The position numbers and the translations under genes are program-made. Positions 52,700-60,493 of a stretch of 64,000 bases of DNA are shown here, piece by piece. This DNA is from CAVUCH01 sp963763095 (GTDB lineage Bacteria; Acidobacteriota; Vicinamibacteria; Vicinamibacterales; JAENWD01). The notes under the pieces are model-generated. The model was not told where the DNA came from, did not search any database, and saw only the letters and a program-made list of their open reading frames with translations. Location: the NCBI GenBank assembly GCA_963763095.1, contig CAVXNR010000013.1:1-64000 (forward strand). Reading direction: 5' to 3'. How positions within the stretch are numbered: position 1 is the first letter of the stretch; each line of letters begins with the position of its first letter.

Positions 52700-53995
52700 A
52701 TGACGACATTCCACGATCGCGTGTTCGTCGCCCTCGCACAGTTCAACGGTCGCCTCTCGGCGTTCACGGAGCTCGTGAGCTCGAAACCGGCCGACCCGCC
52801 GCGCCTGCCGAGGAAGGCGCTCGACGAGCTGCTCGCAATTGCGGCCCGCGCCCGGGCAGCGTCCGATGCCATCACGCGCTCCTTCACCCTCATCGAGCAG
52901 ACGTCCCTCGACATCGTCGACATGCAGGTCCGCCTGCAGGGGGAGACGGCGCGACTGGCCTCGTCGCTGCGCGAGCTCGGAGAGCGTGTCGAGCGCCAGC
53001 CGCTCGTCAAGGACGCGTTCGCCGATCCCCTGGTGCTACTCGATGAAGCCTCACAGCTGGTCGCCGCGGCCGTGTTCCCGAGCTCGGTGCAGGGCCTTCG
53101 CAGCGTGAACGTGAAGCTCTGGGATTTCGAGAAGCTGCAGTGGAAGCGCTACACAGACATCCTCTCGGCCGTGGTCCAGAGCGGCCGGATCACCTCCGAC
53201 CAGCAGGTGAAGATTCAGTCGATCGCGGACGATGTGGCCCGCGCGTTCGGGGACGTGAACACGCTGCTCAACGAGCTGGCGGAGAGTCGGGAGGCGGACG
53301 GGGCGTCGCTCCGCAAACGCCTGGACGCGGCGCCCGTGAAACTGACGAGCGCGCTTCAGAAGGCCGAGGGCCAGATGACGCCGGCGTTCAGCATGTTCGC
53401 ACCCGTCATCAAGGCGTCGGGAAAGGTGGCAGAGGACGTGGCGAAGCTGCTGCGCAAGCTCACGATCCCGCTCTTTCCCGCGCACGATCGGCTCGGGGAC
53501 TGTGCCGAGTTCATCGACCGCCCGCTGTACGACAGCCTGAGCGGCGTGCAGGCTTTTGCGTTTTTGAACATCCTGGCCCGCATCCAGGCGACCCGCGCAT
53601 CCGGCCGCCCGCTGCTGACCGGGCGAGCCGTCCACGTCACCCACGTCTTCCCGGATCGGATCTACTTCGAAGCAGACCGGTCACTCGTAACCGACATGGC
53701 CGCGGATTCGGCGTTCGAGAAGGCGCCCGCGTCGCTGCACCGGTTCAAGGAAGGCAGCTTCAAGCAGCGGACCTTCCGTCGGGGCAATCTGCAGGTGTGC
53801 TTCGCCTCGCGACCAAACGACCGCATCGTCGTGGACGCCGATATCGACCTGTATCGCGCCGCCGTGCCACATCTCTTCGGCGAAGTGCTGGTCAACCACC
53901 TGACCGGCAATCCGACGGATCAGTACGGCGTCCGCAGGATTCTCGACGATCAGTCAGTCGTGCCGATCGGCGGATTCGAGCTGTTCACGGTCTAG
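52700..53995 (+). CDS. conserved helical protein, unknown function
   Basis: A 431-residue protein. Residues 1-260 are mostly helical with coiled-coil segments (FTLIEQTSLDIVDMQVRLQG and similar). Residues about 310-430 are beta-rich and end with the compact VDADIDLYRAAVPHLFGEVL and TGNPTDQYGVRRILDDQS motif. There is no signal peptide or membrane segment. I do not recognise the family. ATG 52700 has a weak site; the frame runs 33 codons further upstream without character. Its 3' end overlaps the convergent glpD by 42 bp. Confidence 0.65.
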   Translation: MTTFHDRVFVALAQFNGRLSAFTELVSSKPADPPRLPRKALDELLAIAARARAASDAITRSFTLIEQTSLDIVDMQVRLQGETARLASSLRELGERVERQPLVKDAFADPLVLLDEASQLVAAAVFPSSVQGLRSVNVKLWDFEKLQWKRYTDILSAVVQSGRITSDQQVKIQSIADDVARAFGDVNTLLNELAESREADGASLRKRLDAAPVKLTSALQKAEGQMTPAFSMFAPVIKASGKVAEDVAKLLRKLTIPLFPAHDRLGDCAEFIDRPLYDSLSGVQAFAFLNILARIQATRASGRPLLTGRAVHVTHVFPDRIYFEADRSLVTDMAADSAFEKAPASLHRFKEGSFKQRTFRRGNLQVCFASRPNDRIVVDADIDLYRAAVPHLFGEVLVNHLTGNPTDQYGVRRILDDQSVVPIGGFELFTV

Positions 53996-55567
53996 CGTCA
54001 CGGCACCACGGACTACGTAGCGCCCGGCCAGCGCCGTGAACTCGGCCACCTGCTGCCGCTCCCACTCCGCATCCCGGTCGAGCTCGCGAGCGAGAATGGC
54101 GGCAACCTGCGGGGCCATCGTGCGCGCGGCCGCGGCGTCCAGGAACAGCGCGCGGCAACGGCGGGCCAGCACGTCCTCGACCGTCCGCGCCATCTCGGCG
54201 CGCGCGGCCCACGTGACGGTGGCACCGTTGCACGGCAGACCCGGCCGTAGCGGCACGCCCAGCCCAGCGTCCTTACGAACGAGCGCCTCGACTTGCGCCG
54301 CGTCGCTGCCATAGACGGCCAGCTCGCCGAGTCGGTCTGCCTGCGGGTTCCATCCATGTACGCGCAGGGTGCGCGTGAGGCACGCACGCTGCGGCAGGCC
54401 CGCAGCCTCCACGGCCGCGTCGAGCGCATCCTCCGCCATGCGGCGATAGGTCGTCCATTTGCCGCCCGTAATCGTCACCAGCCGCAAGGCTTCGACGCAG
54501 ATGGTGTGATCCCGCGAGAGCGAGGCGGTCTTTGCCGTGCCATTGCGGGCGACGAGCGGACGGATGCCGGCAAAGGCGCTCAGCACGTCCGCCCGGGTGG
54601 GTGCCTTTTCGAAGTATGGCGCGGCGGTCTCGAGGACGAACGCGATCTCCTTCTCGAGGGGGCGCGGCTCGAGTGCGACCTCTCGTATGGCGGTATCCGT
54701 CGTGCCAACCAGCGTGTGCCCGTGCCACGGCACGGCGAACATCACGCGGCCATCCGGTGTCTTGGGCACCATCAGGCCGCAGGCGCCCGGCAGGAACGAG
54801 CGGTCGAACACCAGGTGGATGCCCTGGCTGGGTGCGATCAGCGACGGCGCGCCGGGCACTGCCAGGCGCCGCACGCCATCGGCAAATGGCCCGGTGGCAT
54901 TGATGATCACGCGGGCGGGCACCCGCAGCTCACGCCCGGTCTCGACATCAATCGCCACAATGCCATCAGCGACGCCTCCGGTGGTCGTGGTGACGCCGGT
55001 CACGCGAGCGTAGTTCAGCACCACGGCGCCCTGCTCCGCGGCCGTCTGCACCAGGTTCACCACCAGGCGCGCATCGTCGAACTGCCCGTCGAAGTAGGTG
55101 ACGCCGCCGCGCAGGCCCGCGTGACGCAGCGTCGGCACACGCGCGAGCGCTTCATGGCTCGAGAGGATCGATGAGGCGCCGAATCCCTGCCGTCCGGCGA
55201 GGAGGCTGTACAACTTGAGCCCCGTCCCGTAGTACGGGGATTCCCACCAGGCATAGCTGGGGACCACGAATTGAAGGGGACGAACGAGGTGCGGCGCGTT
55301 GGCACGCAGCGCCGCGCGTTCGCGCAGCGCTCCGAGGACGAGCGAGATGTTGCCTTGCGAGAGGTAGCGTACGCCACCGTGCACGAGCTTCGTGCTGCGG
55401 CTCGACGTGCCCTTCCCGAAATCGCTGCCTTCGAGCAGTACCACCGAGTACCCGCGCGATGCGGCGTCCACCGCCACGCCAGCGCCGGTCGCGCCGCCGC
55501 CGACGACCACGACGTCCCAGGAGCCCTGATGGCCCCCGAGGCGCGCGATCATCGCGTCACGGGTCAT
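53954..55567 (-). CDS. glpD: FAD-dependent glycerol-3-phosphate dehydrogenase
   Basis: A 537-residue protein with the FAD motif VVVVGGGATGAGVAVDAASRG near residues 19-39 and the family signatures GKGTSSRSTKLVHGGVRYL, YFDGQFDDARLVV, NATGPFADGV and PLVARNGTAKTASLSRDHTI. It oxidises glycerol-3-phosphate to DHAP and passes electrons to quinone at the membrane. ATG 55567 starts at MTRDAMIARLGG; the frame extends 17 codons further without support. A GDPD gene, which would make glycerol-3-phosphate from lipid-derived glycerophosphodiesters, lies upstream on the same strand. Confidence 0.93.
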   Translation of the reverse strand: MTRDAMIARLGGHQGSWDVVVVGGGATGAGVAVDAASRGYSVVLLEGSDFGKGTSSRSTKLVHGGVRYLSQGNISLVLGALRERAALRANAPHLVRPLQFVVPSYAWWESPYYGTGLKLYSLLAGRQGFGASSILSSHEALARVPTLRHAGLRGGVTYFDGQFDDARLVVNLVQTAAEQGAVVLNYARVTGVTTTTGGVADGIVAIDVETGRELRVPARVIINATGPFADGVRRLAVPGAPSLIAPSQGIHLVFDRSFLPGACGLMVPKTPDGRVMFAVPWHGHTLVGTTDTAIREVALEPRPLEKEIAFVLETAAPYFEKAPTRADVLSAFAGIRPLVARNGTAKTASLSRDHTICVEALRLVTITGGKWTTYRRMAEDALDAAVEAAGLPQRACLTRTLRVHGWNPQADRLGELAVYGSDAAQVEALVRKDAGLGVPLRPGLPCNGATVTWAARAEMARTVEDVLARRCRALFLDAAAARTMAPQVAAILARELDRDAEWERQQVAEFTALAGRYVVRGAVTLDREQLESADRHD

Positions 55568-55740
55568 GAGCGGTAGCCATAGGGACGGTCGGCATGGCGG
55601 GCGGCTGTCGGCCAGCAAGCGGACGCATGGACTCGGGATCAGTGAATCGTGAGGTCAGCGTGCCGGGCAGGGTCAGCATTCTGGGTGAGCACCACGATCC
55701 GCCCAGCGGACCGGGTGCCACCCGCCGCCCGCCGTGTCAG

Positions 55741-56667
55741 CTACCGTCGTGGAAACTGGTCCGGATTGTCCGTGAACACCGCGTCCACATCGTAGTCGCA
55801 GAGGAACTTTGCCATCTCTTCGCGCACGGAGGCAAACCCGTTGGTGTTCGCTGAGCGGAACGTCCACGGCGTGACCGTCAGGCCGGCGGCGTGCGCCCAC
55901 GCGACGAGCTCCGGGCGGGCCGCCACGATCGCCTTGTTCGGCGCGATGCCAGTCGCCCACGAGGCGATCTCCTTCAGCTTGTCCCCCGCGTCGACCCGGC
56001 CGGCGGCTCCCGGCTCGATCAGCCACACGCGCGACACCTTGGGCAGTGCCGTCGCCAGCATTCTGATCGTCGCCTCGTCGAAGGACTGAACGACCAGCGG
56101 CGTGCGTGGGTCAGCAGCGAGGCCGTTCTGGTCGACAGCCGCCGCGAGCAGCCTCTCGGGGCTCACGCCGCGTTTCCGGTAGAACGCGGGATCCTTCAGT
56201 TCGGGGTAGAGGCCCGCCTTGCGCTTCACAAGGTCGATGGCTTCCTGGAACGTCGGGATACGCGCGCCGGCAAACCTCGGATCGAACCATGAGCCCGCGT
56301 CGAGCTGCTTGATCTCGGCGAGCGTGAAATCGGCGACGAGCCATCGACGTACTGGAATCGTGCCGCTCGTGTCCTCGGAGAAGCGCGCCGGAAACACCTC
56401 CTCGACGTTCGTGGTGCGATCGAGCGTCAGGTCGTGGATGCAGACGAGCACGCCGTCCTTCGTGACCGCGAGGTCCTGCTCGACGAAGTCCGCGCCCTGC
56501 TCGATCGCCAGCCGGTATGCCTCCAGCGTGTGCTCCGGCGCGTAGGCGGACGCGCCACGGTGTGCGACGACCGCCTTCCTCATGCCAGCCCCGTGACCGG
56601 CGCGCAACGGCGGCTGGCTGAGTGCGATACCCATCACGACAAGCAGGCAAGCGCTCGCACCGAGCAT
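55741..56667 (-). CDS. exported glycerophosphodiester phosphodiesterase
   Basis: A 308-residue protein with a signal peptide (MLGASACLLVVMGIALS). The catalytic start KAVVAHRGASAYAPEHTLEAY has the His-Arg-Gly pair; DFVEQDLAVTKDGVLVCIHD has the metal-binding Glu/Asp and second His; YPELKDP carries another metal ligand. It cleaves glycerophosphodiesters to glycerol-3-phosphate and an alcohol in the periplasm. ATG 56667 is preferred; a TTG six codons upstream lies in repeat copy D. GlpD follows at 55567, so both belong to one substrate route. Confidence 0.9.
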   Translation of the reverse strand: MLGASACLLVVMGIALSQPPLRAGHGAGMRKAVVAHRGASAYAPEHTLEAYRLAIEQGADFVEQDLAVTKDGVLVCIHDLTLDRTTNVEEVFPARFSEDTSGTIPVRRWLVADFTLAEIKQLDAGSWFDPRFAGARIPTFQEAIDLVKRKAGLYPELKDPAFYRKRGVSPERLLAAAVDQNGLAADPRTPLVVQSFDEATIRMLATALPKVSRVWLIEPGAAGRVDAGDKLKEIASWATGIAPNKAIVAARPELVAWAHAAGLTVTPWTFRSANTNGFASVREEMAKFLCDYDVDAVFTDNPDQFPRR

Positions 56668-56672
56668 GGCAT

Positions 56673-56791
56673 AGACCTGCAATTCACTTGTGTAGTCATG
56701 TGGGGCAGGCCTTCAGGCCTGCTTGCGCGAGCCGACTTGCAGGGCTGAAGCCCTGCCCCACATGGGTGATGTCATGACAGCACAAGCGAGC
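56673..56791. repeat. REP-like palindromic element, copy D (inverted)
   Basis: This copy runs opposite to the others: AGACCTGCAATTCACTTGTG then TAGTCATGTGGGGCAGGCC, the palindrome GCAGGCCTTCAGGCCTGC, and GCAGGGCTGAAGCCCTGCCC with CACATGGGTGATGTCATGAC. It lies directly upstream of the GDPD start on the minus strand and in the divergent space before the spermidine-synthase-like gene. Confidence 0.85.
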
Positions 56792-56937
56792 ACTGGAAGC
56801 CACGATATCCCATGCGGCGACCCATCCCTCTACCTCAGCACCGCCGGCGCGCGTTCGCCGGAATCGTCTCGGCTATGCGTTCACAACCTCGTGAGGAATA
56901 ATCTGGCTCCCTGACCTGACATGCCGGAGTGCGTCGG

Positions 56938-57636
56938 ATGAAGCCGTGGGAGTTGCTGGGCGAGACGCGCACACCCGAGGGCAGCGACGTGCGCCTCACG
57001 CGACAGGACAACGAGTACGTCATCCTGGTGGACGGCAAGACGCTGATGTCGAGCCGCAGACACGGCTCGGAGGACGCGCTCGCCGCGCTCGCGTGCCCGC
57101 ATCTCCGGTCGCCCGAAGAGCCGCACGTCCTCGTGGGCGGACTCGGGATGGGATTCACGTTGCGGGCGACGCTCGACCTGCTCCCGCCGGACGCCACGGT
57201 GACGGTCGTCGAGCTGTTGCCGGCAGTCGTCGAGTGGAATCGCGGTCCGCTTGGAGCGCTGGCCGGTTACCCCCTCAGGGACCAGCGCGTCCGGATCGAG
57301 ATCGACGATGTGGGGGTGGCGCTGCGGGCGTCGGGACGGGAACGATTCGGTGGCATCCTCCTCGACGTCGACAACGGGCCAACGGCGTTCACGGCGTCCG
57401 CCAACCGGGGGGTATACGACAACGCCGGGGTGAGCGCCGCGTACGCGGCACTCGAGACGGGCGGTGTGCTGGCCGTGTGGTCGGCCCGCGACGATCGGAA
57501 GTTCGAACAGCGCCTCCGCTTCCACGGGTTCGATGTGCAGGTCCACCGGGTGCGTGCCCGATTGAAGAAGGGCGGCCCGAGGCACGTTATTTTTCTGGGG
57601 GTGAAACGAGAGGGGGCGCTGGGCGCTGGGCGCTAG
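56938..57636 (+). CDS. spermidine synthase-like methyltransferase-fold protein
   Basis: A 232-residue protein of the spermidine synthase superfamily: HVLVGGLGMGFTLRATLDLLP as the nucleotide motif, VTVVELLPAVVEWNRG, FGGILLDVDNGPTAFT and GGVLAVWSARDD near the end. It lacks the N-terminal beta domain typical of SpeE, so polyamine synthesis is not certain. ATG 56938 has GGAG 8 nt upstream. The stop TAG lies inside a heptamer unit (GCTAGGC) of locus 6, and the last residues GALGAGR come from the repeats. Confidence 0.85.
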   Translation: MKPWELLGETRTPEGSDVRLTRQDNEYVILVDGKTLMSSRRHGSEDALAALACPHLRSPEEPHVLVGGLGMGFTLRATLDLLPPDATVTVVELLPAVVEWNRGPLGALAGYPLRDQRVRIEIDDVGVALRASGRERFGGILLDVDNGPTAFTASANRGVYDNAGVSAAYAALETGGVLAVWSARDDRKFEQRLRFHGFDVQVHRVRARLKKGGPRHVIFLGVKREGALGAGR

Positions 57637-57782
57637 GCGCTGGGCCACACCCGCTTGAGCGTGATCGAAAAGGTTTTCGGAGGCCAGGACGTCGGCTTCC
57701 GAGCGCCGTGACGCCACGCGTCAACTCGCCGGGCGCTTTCCACGAACGCCCAGCGTCCAGCGCCCAGCATCCAGCGCCCAGC
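57615..57782. repeat. inverted heptamer array, locus 6
   Basis: GGCGCTG, GGCGCTG, GGCGCTA, GGCGCTG (57615-57642) face GCCCAGC, GTCCAGC, GCCCAGC, ATCCAGC, GCCCAGC (57748-57782), the complement in phase. The left array overlaps the end of the spermidine-synthase-like gene and its mutated unit gives the stop codon. The right array is 13 bp from the carbonic anhydrase stop. Confidence 0.85.
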
Positions 57783-57794
57783 GCCGTGTTCCCG

Positions 57795-58409
57795 TCATCC
57801 CTCGAAAAAGTGAACGACCCCCGTCTCCAGAGAGTACTCGGCGCCGACGACGAGCAGGCCCTCTGTCTGGATCAGCCCCTCGATGATCTCCGAGCCATGA
57901 CGCAGGTGGCTCACGGAGACACGGATGTTGGCGCGCACCGCCTGCTGCACGAGCGCGTCGGGATCGTGTCTCAGCTCCGTGGCGAGCAGGGCCTCCACGG
58001 ACGGCCGGACCCTGTCAACGATGGAACGCAGGTTTCGCGACTGGTTCGCAACAGGCTGCTGGAGCTGTTCGAGGGTCGACAGGACGGCCCCGCACTGCGA
58101 GTGGCCGAGGACCACCACCAGTCGCGTGCCGAATTTTGCGGCGGCGAACTCCACGCTGCCGACCTGTGATGCGGCCACGATGTTTCCGGCCACGCGGACG
58201 ACGAACAGGTCGCCGAGTCCCTGGTCGAACACGATCTCGGCGGGAACCCTGGAGTCGGAGCAGCCAAGGATGATGGCGAACGGTTCCTGGCCCGCGGTCA
58301 GCTCGTTGCGGCGCGCCGGACCCGAGAGCGCGTCGTGGCTCCGGAGGCCAGCCACGAATCGACGGTTGCCGTCGATGAGGCGCTCGAGTGCGTCCGGCGC
58401 TGAAATCAT
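57795..58409 (-). CDS. beta-class carbonic anhydrase
   Basis: A 204-residue protein with the beta-carbonic anhydrase zinc site: ILGCSDSRVPAE (Cys and the catalytic Asp/Arg pair) and VVLGHSQCGAV (His and Cys). RNEL, DLFVVRVAGN and the EYSLETGVVHFF end complete the family pattern. It interconverts carbon dioxide and bicarbonate in the cytoplasm. The start ATG 58409 leads straight into the first helix. The gene converges on the spermidine-synthase-like gene. Confidence 0.93.
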   Translation of the reverse strand: MISAPDALERLIDGNRRFVAGLRSHDALSGPARRNELTAGQEPFAIILGCSDSRVPAEIVFDQGLGDLFVVRVAGNIVAASQVGSVEFAAAKFGTRLVVVLGHSQCGAVLSTLEQLQQPVANQSRNLRSIVDRVRPSVEALLATELRHDPDALVQQAVRANIRVSVSHLRHGSEIIEGLIQTEGLLVVGAEYSLETGVVHFFEG

Positions 58410-58478
58410 CGATATCGCAGCGGTGAGCCGGTGGGCGTGACGGCCAGCCGCCTGACGATAGTCAACGTCCCCGTCGCC

Positions 58479-60344
58479 TCATGGCCTGGCCGCCTCGATG
58501 ATCTGTTTCGTTCCGATGCCGAACCGTTCGAGCAGCTCTTCGGGCTTGCCGCTCCGCGGGATCTCGCGAACCGCCAGGCGCCGCACGGTCATGCCGGCGG
58601 ACGCCACGGCAGATGCCACCGCATCGCCCAGACCGCCGCCCTCATAGTGGTCCTCGACGGTGATCAATCGCCCGCCCGTCTGACGGCCCGCAGCCACGAG
58701 CGTCTCGACATCGATCGGCTGCACTGAGTAGGCGTCAATCACGCGGATGAAGATGCCCTCAGCGCGCAGACGATCGTACGCCGCCAGCGCCTCGAACACG
58801 GTGACGCCCGCGGCAACCACGGTGGCCGTGTCGCTCGCGCTCTGCCGCAGCACCTTCGAGCCGCCCACATGGAACTCCTCCGTGGGCTCGTACAGAACGG
58901 GCGTTTTCGGGCGGCTGGTGCGAATGTAGGCCGGGCCGGGATGGTACGCGGCCAGTTCGACGAGGCGCTCGGTGCTCACCGCCTCGCAGGGGTAGAGCAC
59001 CGTGATATTCGGCTCGGCGCGCATCATCGCGATGTCCTCGAGGGCCATCTGCGAAGGCCCGTCCTCGCCGATCGATACGCCCGCATGCGAGCCCGCCAGC
59101 TTGACGTTCAGGTTGCTGATCGCCGCCATGCGGATGAAGTCGTACGCCCGTGTCAGGAAGCAGGCGAACGTAGACGGGAAGGGAATCGCTCCACGGGCGG
59201 CGAGCCCCATGCCGGCGCCGACCATCACCTGCTCGGCGATGTACATCTGGTAGAAACGATCCGGGTATTTCTTCTCGAACTTGTCGCTGAATGTCGAGTT
59301 GCCCACGTCCGCGTCGAGCGCCACGATGCGCGGGTCGAGCGCGCCGAGGCGGGCGAGCGCCGCGCCGTACGCCTCGCGAGTCGCCACGCTGTCACCGAGC
59401 TTGTAGGGCGGGGGCGGCACGTCTGGTCTGGACGCGGCCGGCGGGCGCTGGCCCTGCGGTTTCGGGATGGCCCCGATCAGCGCCTGCACGGCGTCAGCGG
59501 GAACGGGCCGATACTGCGACTCGAGCGCCTTGACAGCTGCGTCGGCCTCCTCACCCTTCTTGAGCGCCTTCCCGTGCCACCCATCCTTGTCTTCGACCCC
59601 CGGTAAGCCGTGGCCCTTGAACGTGCGCGCCACGATCATCGTGGGACGCCCGGTGATCGTGCGCGCTTCGGCGTACGCATCGAGCAGCGCGTTGATGTCG
59701 TGCCCGTCGACGACGATGGCGTGCCATCCGAACGCCCGCCACTTCGACGCGTACGCCTCCATGTCGTGCTGCCACATCGTCGGACGGCTCTGGCCGAGAC
59801 GATTCACGTCTGTGATCCCGACCAGGTTGTCGAGCGTATGAAACGCTGCCGCTTCCGCGGCTTCCCAGACCGATCCCTCCGCGGTTTCGCCGTCGCCGAG
59901 CAGGACGTAGGTGCGGTAATCAGAGCCGATCCGCCGCGCGTTGAGCGCGATCCCCACGCCCGCGCAGAGACCCTGGCCGAGCGACCCGGTGGCAACGTCG
60001 ACGAACGGCAGCCGCGGCGTCGGGTGGCCCTCGAGGTCGGAGTCGAGCTGGCGCAGCTTCAGCAACTCGCTTCGGGGGAACAGGCCGACCGCCGCCCACG
60101 CCGCGTACAGGAGAGGCGCCGCGTGTCCCTTGGAGAGCACGAACCGATCGTTGTGCTCGTGCTGCGGCTGCTGCGGGTCGAACCGCATCTCGGCAAGAAA
60201 GAGCGATGCAACGATGTCCGCAGCTGACGCACAGGTGGACGGGTGGCCACTGCCGGCCGCGGTCGTCGAGAGCACCGAGTCGATGCGGAGCTGGGTGGCG
60301 GCGTTGTGAAGCACGGGGATGAGCGTAGAGCGGTCAGACGGCAC
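58479..60344 (-). CDS. tkt: transketolase
   Basis: A 621-residue thiamine diphosphate enzyme. It carries STTAAGSGHPSTCASAADIV, the TPP motif GDGETAEGSVWEAAEAAA with GITDVNRLGQ, DGHDINALL, and in the pyrimidine domain RFYQMYIAEQVMVGAGMG and the C-terminal GGLGDAVASAV. It moves two-carbon units in the non-oxidative pentose phosphate pathway. The start is GTG 60344: GGAGG lies 7 nt upstream on the minus strand, which settles the choice against 33 upstream in-frame codons. Confidence 0.95.
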   Translation of the reverse strand: MPSDRSTLIPVLHNAATQLRIDSVLSTTAAGSGHPSTCASAADIVASLFLAEMRFDPQQPQHEHNDRFVLSKGHAAPLLYAAWAAVGLFPRSELLKLRQLDSDLEGHPTPRLPFVDVATGSLGQGLCAGVGIALNARRIGSDYRTYVLLGDGETAEGSVWEAAEAAAFHTLDNLVGITDVNRLGQSRPTMWQHDMEAYASKWRAFGWHAIVVDGHDINALLDAYAEARTITGRPTMIVARTFKGHGLPGVEDKDGWHGKALKKGEEADAAVKALESQYRPVPADAVQALIGAIPKPQGQRPPAASRPDVPPPPYKLGDSVATREAYGAALARLGALDPRIVALDADVGNSTFSDKFEKKYPDRFYQMYIAEQVMVGAGMGLAARGAIPFPSTFACFLTRAYDFIRMAAISNLNVKLAGSHAGVSIGEDGPSQMALEDIAMMRAEPNITVLYPCEAVSTERLVELAAYHPGPAYIRTSRPKTPVLYEPTEEFHVGGSKVLRQSASDTATVVAAGVTVFEALAAYDRLRAEGIFIRVIDAYSVQPIDVETLVAAGRQTGGRLITVEDHYEGGGLGDAVASAVASAGMTVRRLAVREIPRSGKPEELLERFGIGTKQIIEAARP

Positions 60345-60383
60345 GGGCGACCTCCAAAGACGCGAGTCTAGCACTCCTCCGAG

Positions 60384-60489
60384 GGGCGCCGGGCGGCGGG
60401 AGGCGGGCGTGAAATCCAAGCAGTCCCCAACAAGCTGGAGCACTTCGGGGGCGTGTCAGGCGCCCGCCGCCCGCCGCCCGTCGCCAGGC
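60384..60489. repeat. inverted heptamer array, locus 7
   Basis: GGGCGCC, GGGCGGC, GGGAGGC, GGGCGTG (60384-60411) face GCCCGCC, GCCCGCC, GCCCGTC, GCCAGGC (60462-60489). The two sides are complementary with 50 bp between. The array lies between the transketolase start region and the stop of the DUF255 gene. Confidence 0.8.
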
Positions 60490-60493
60490 GAAC

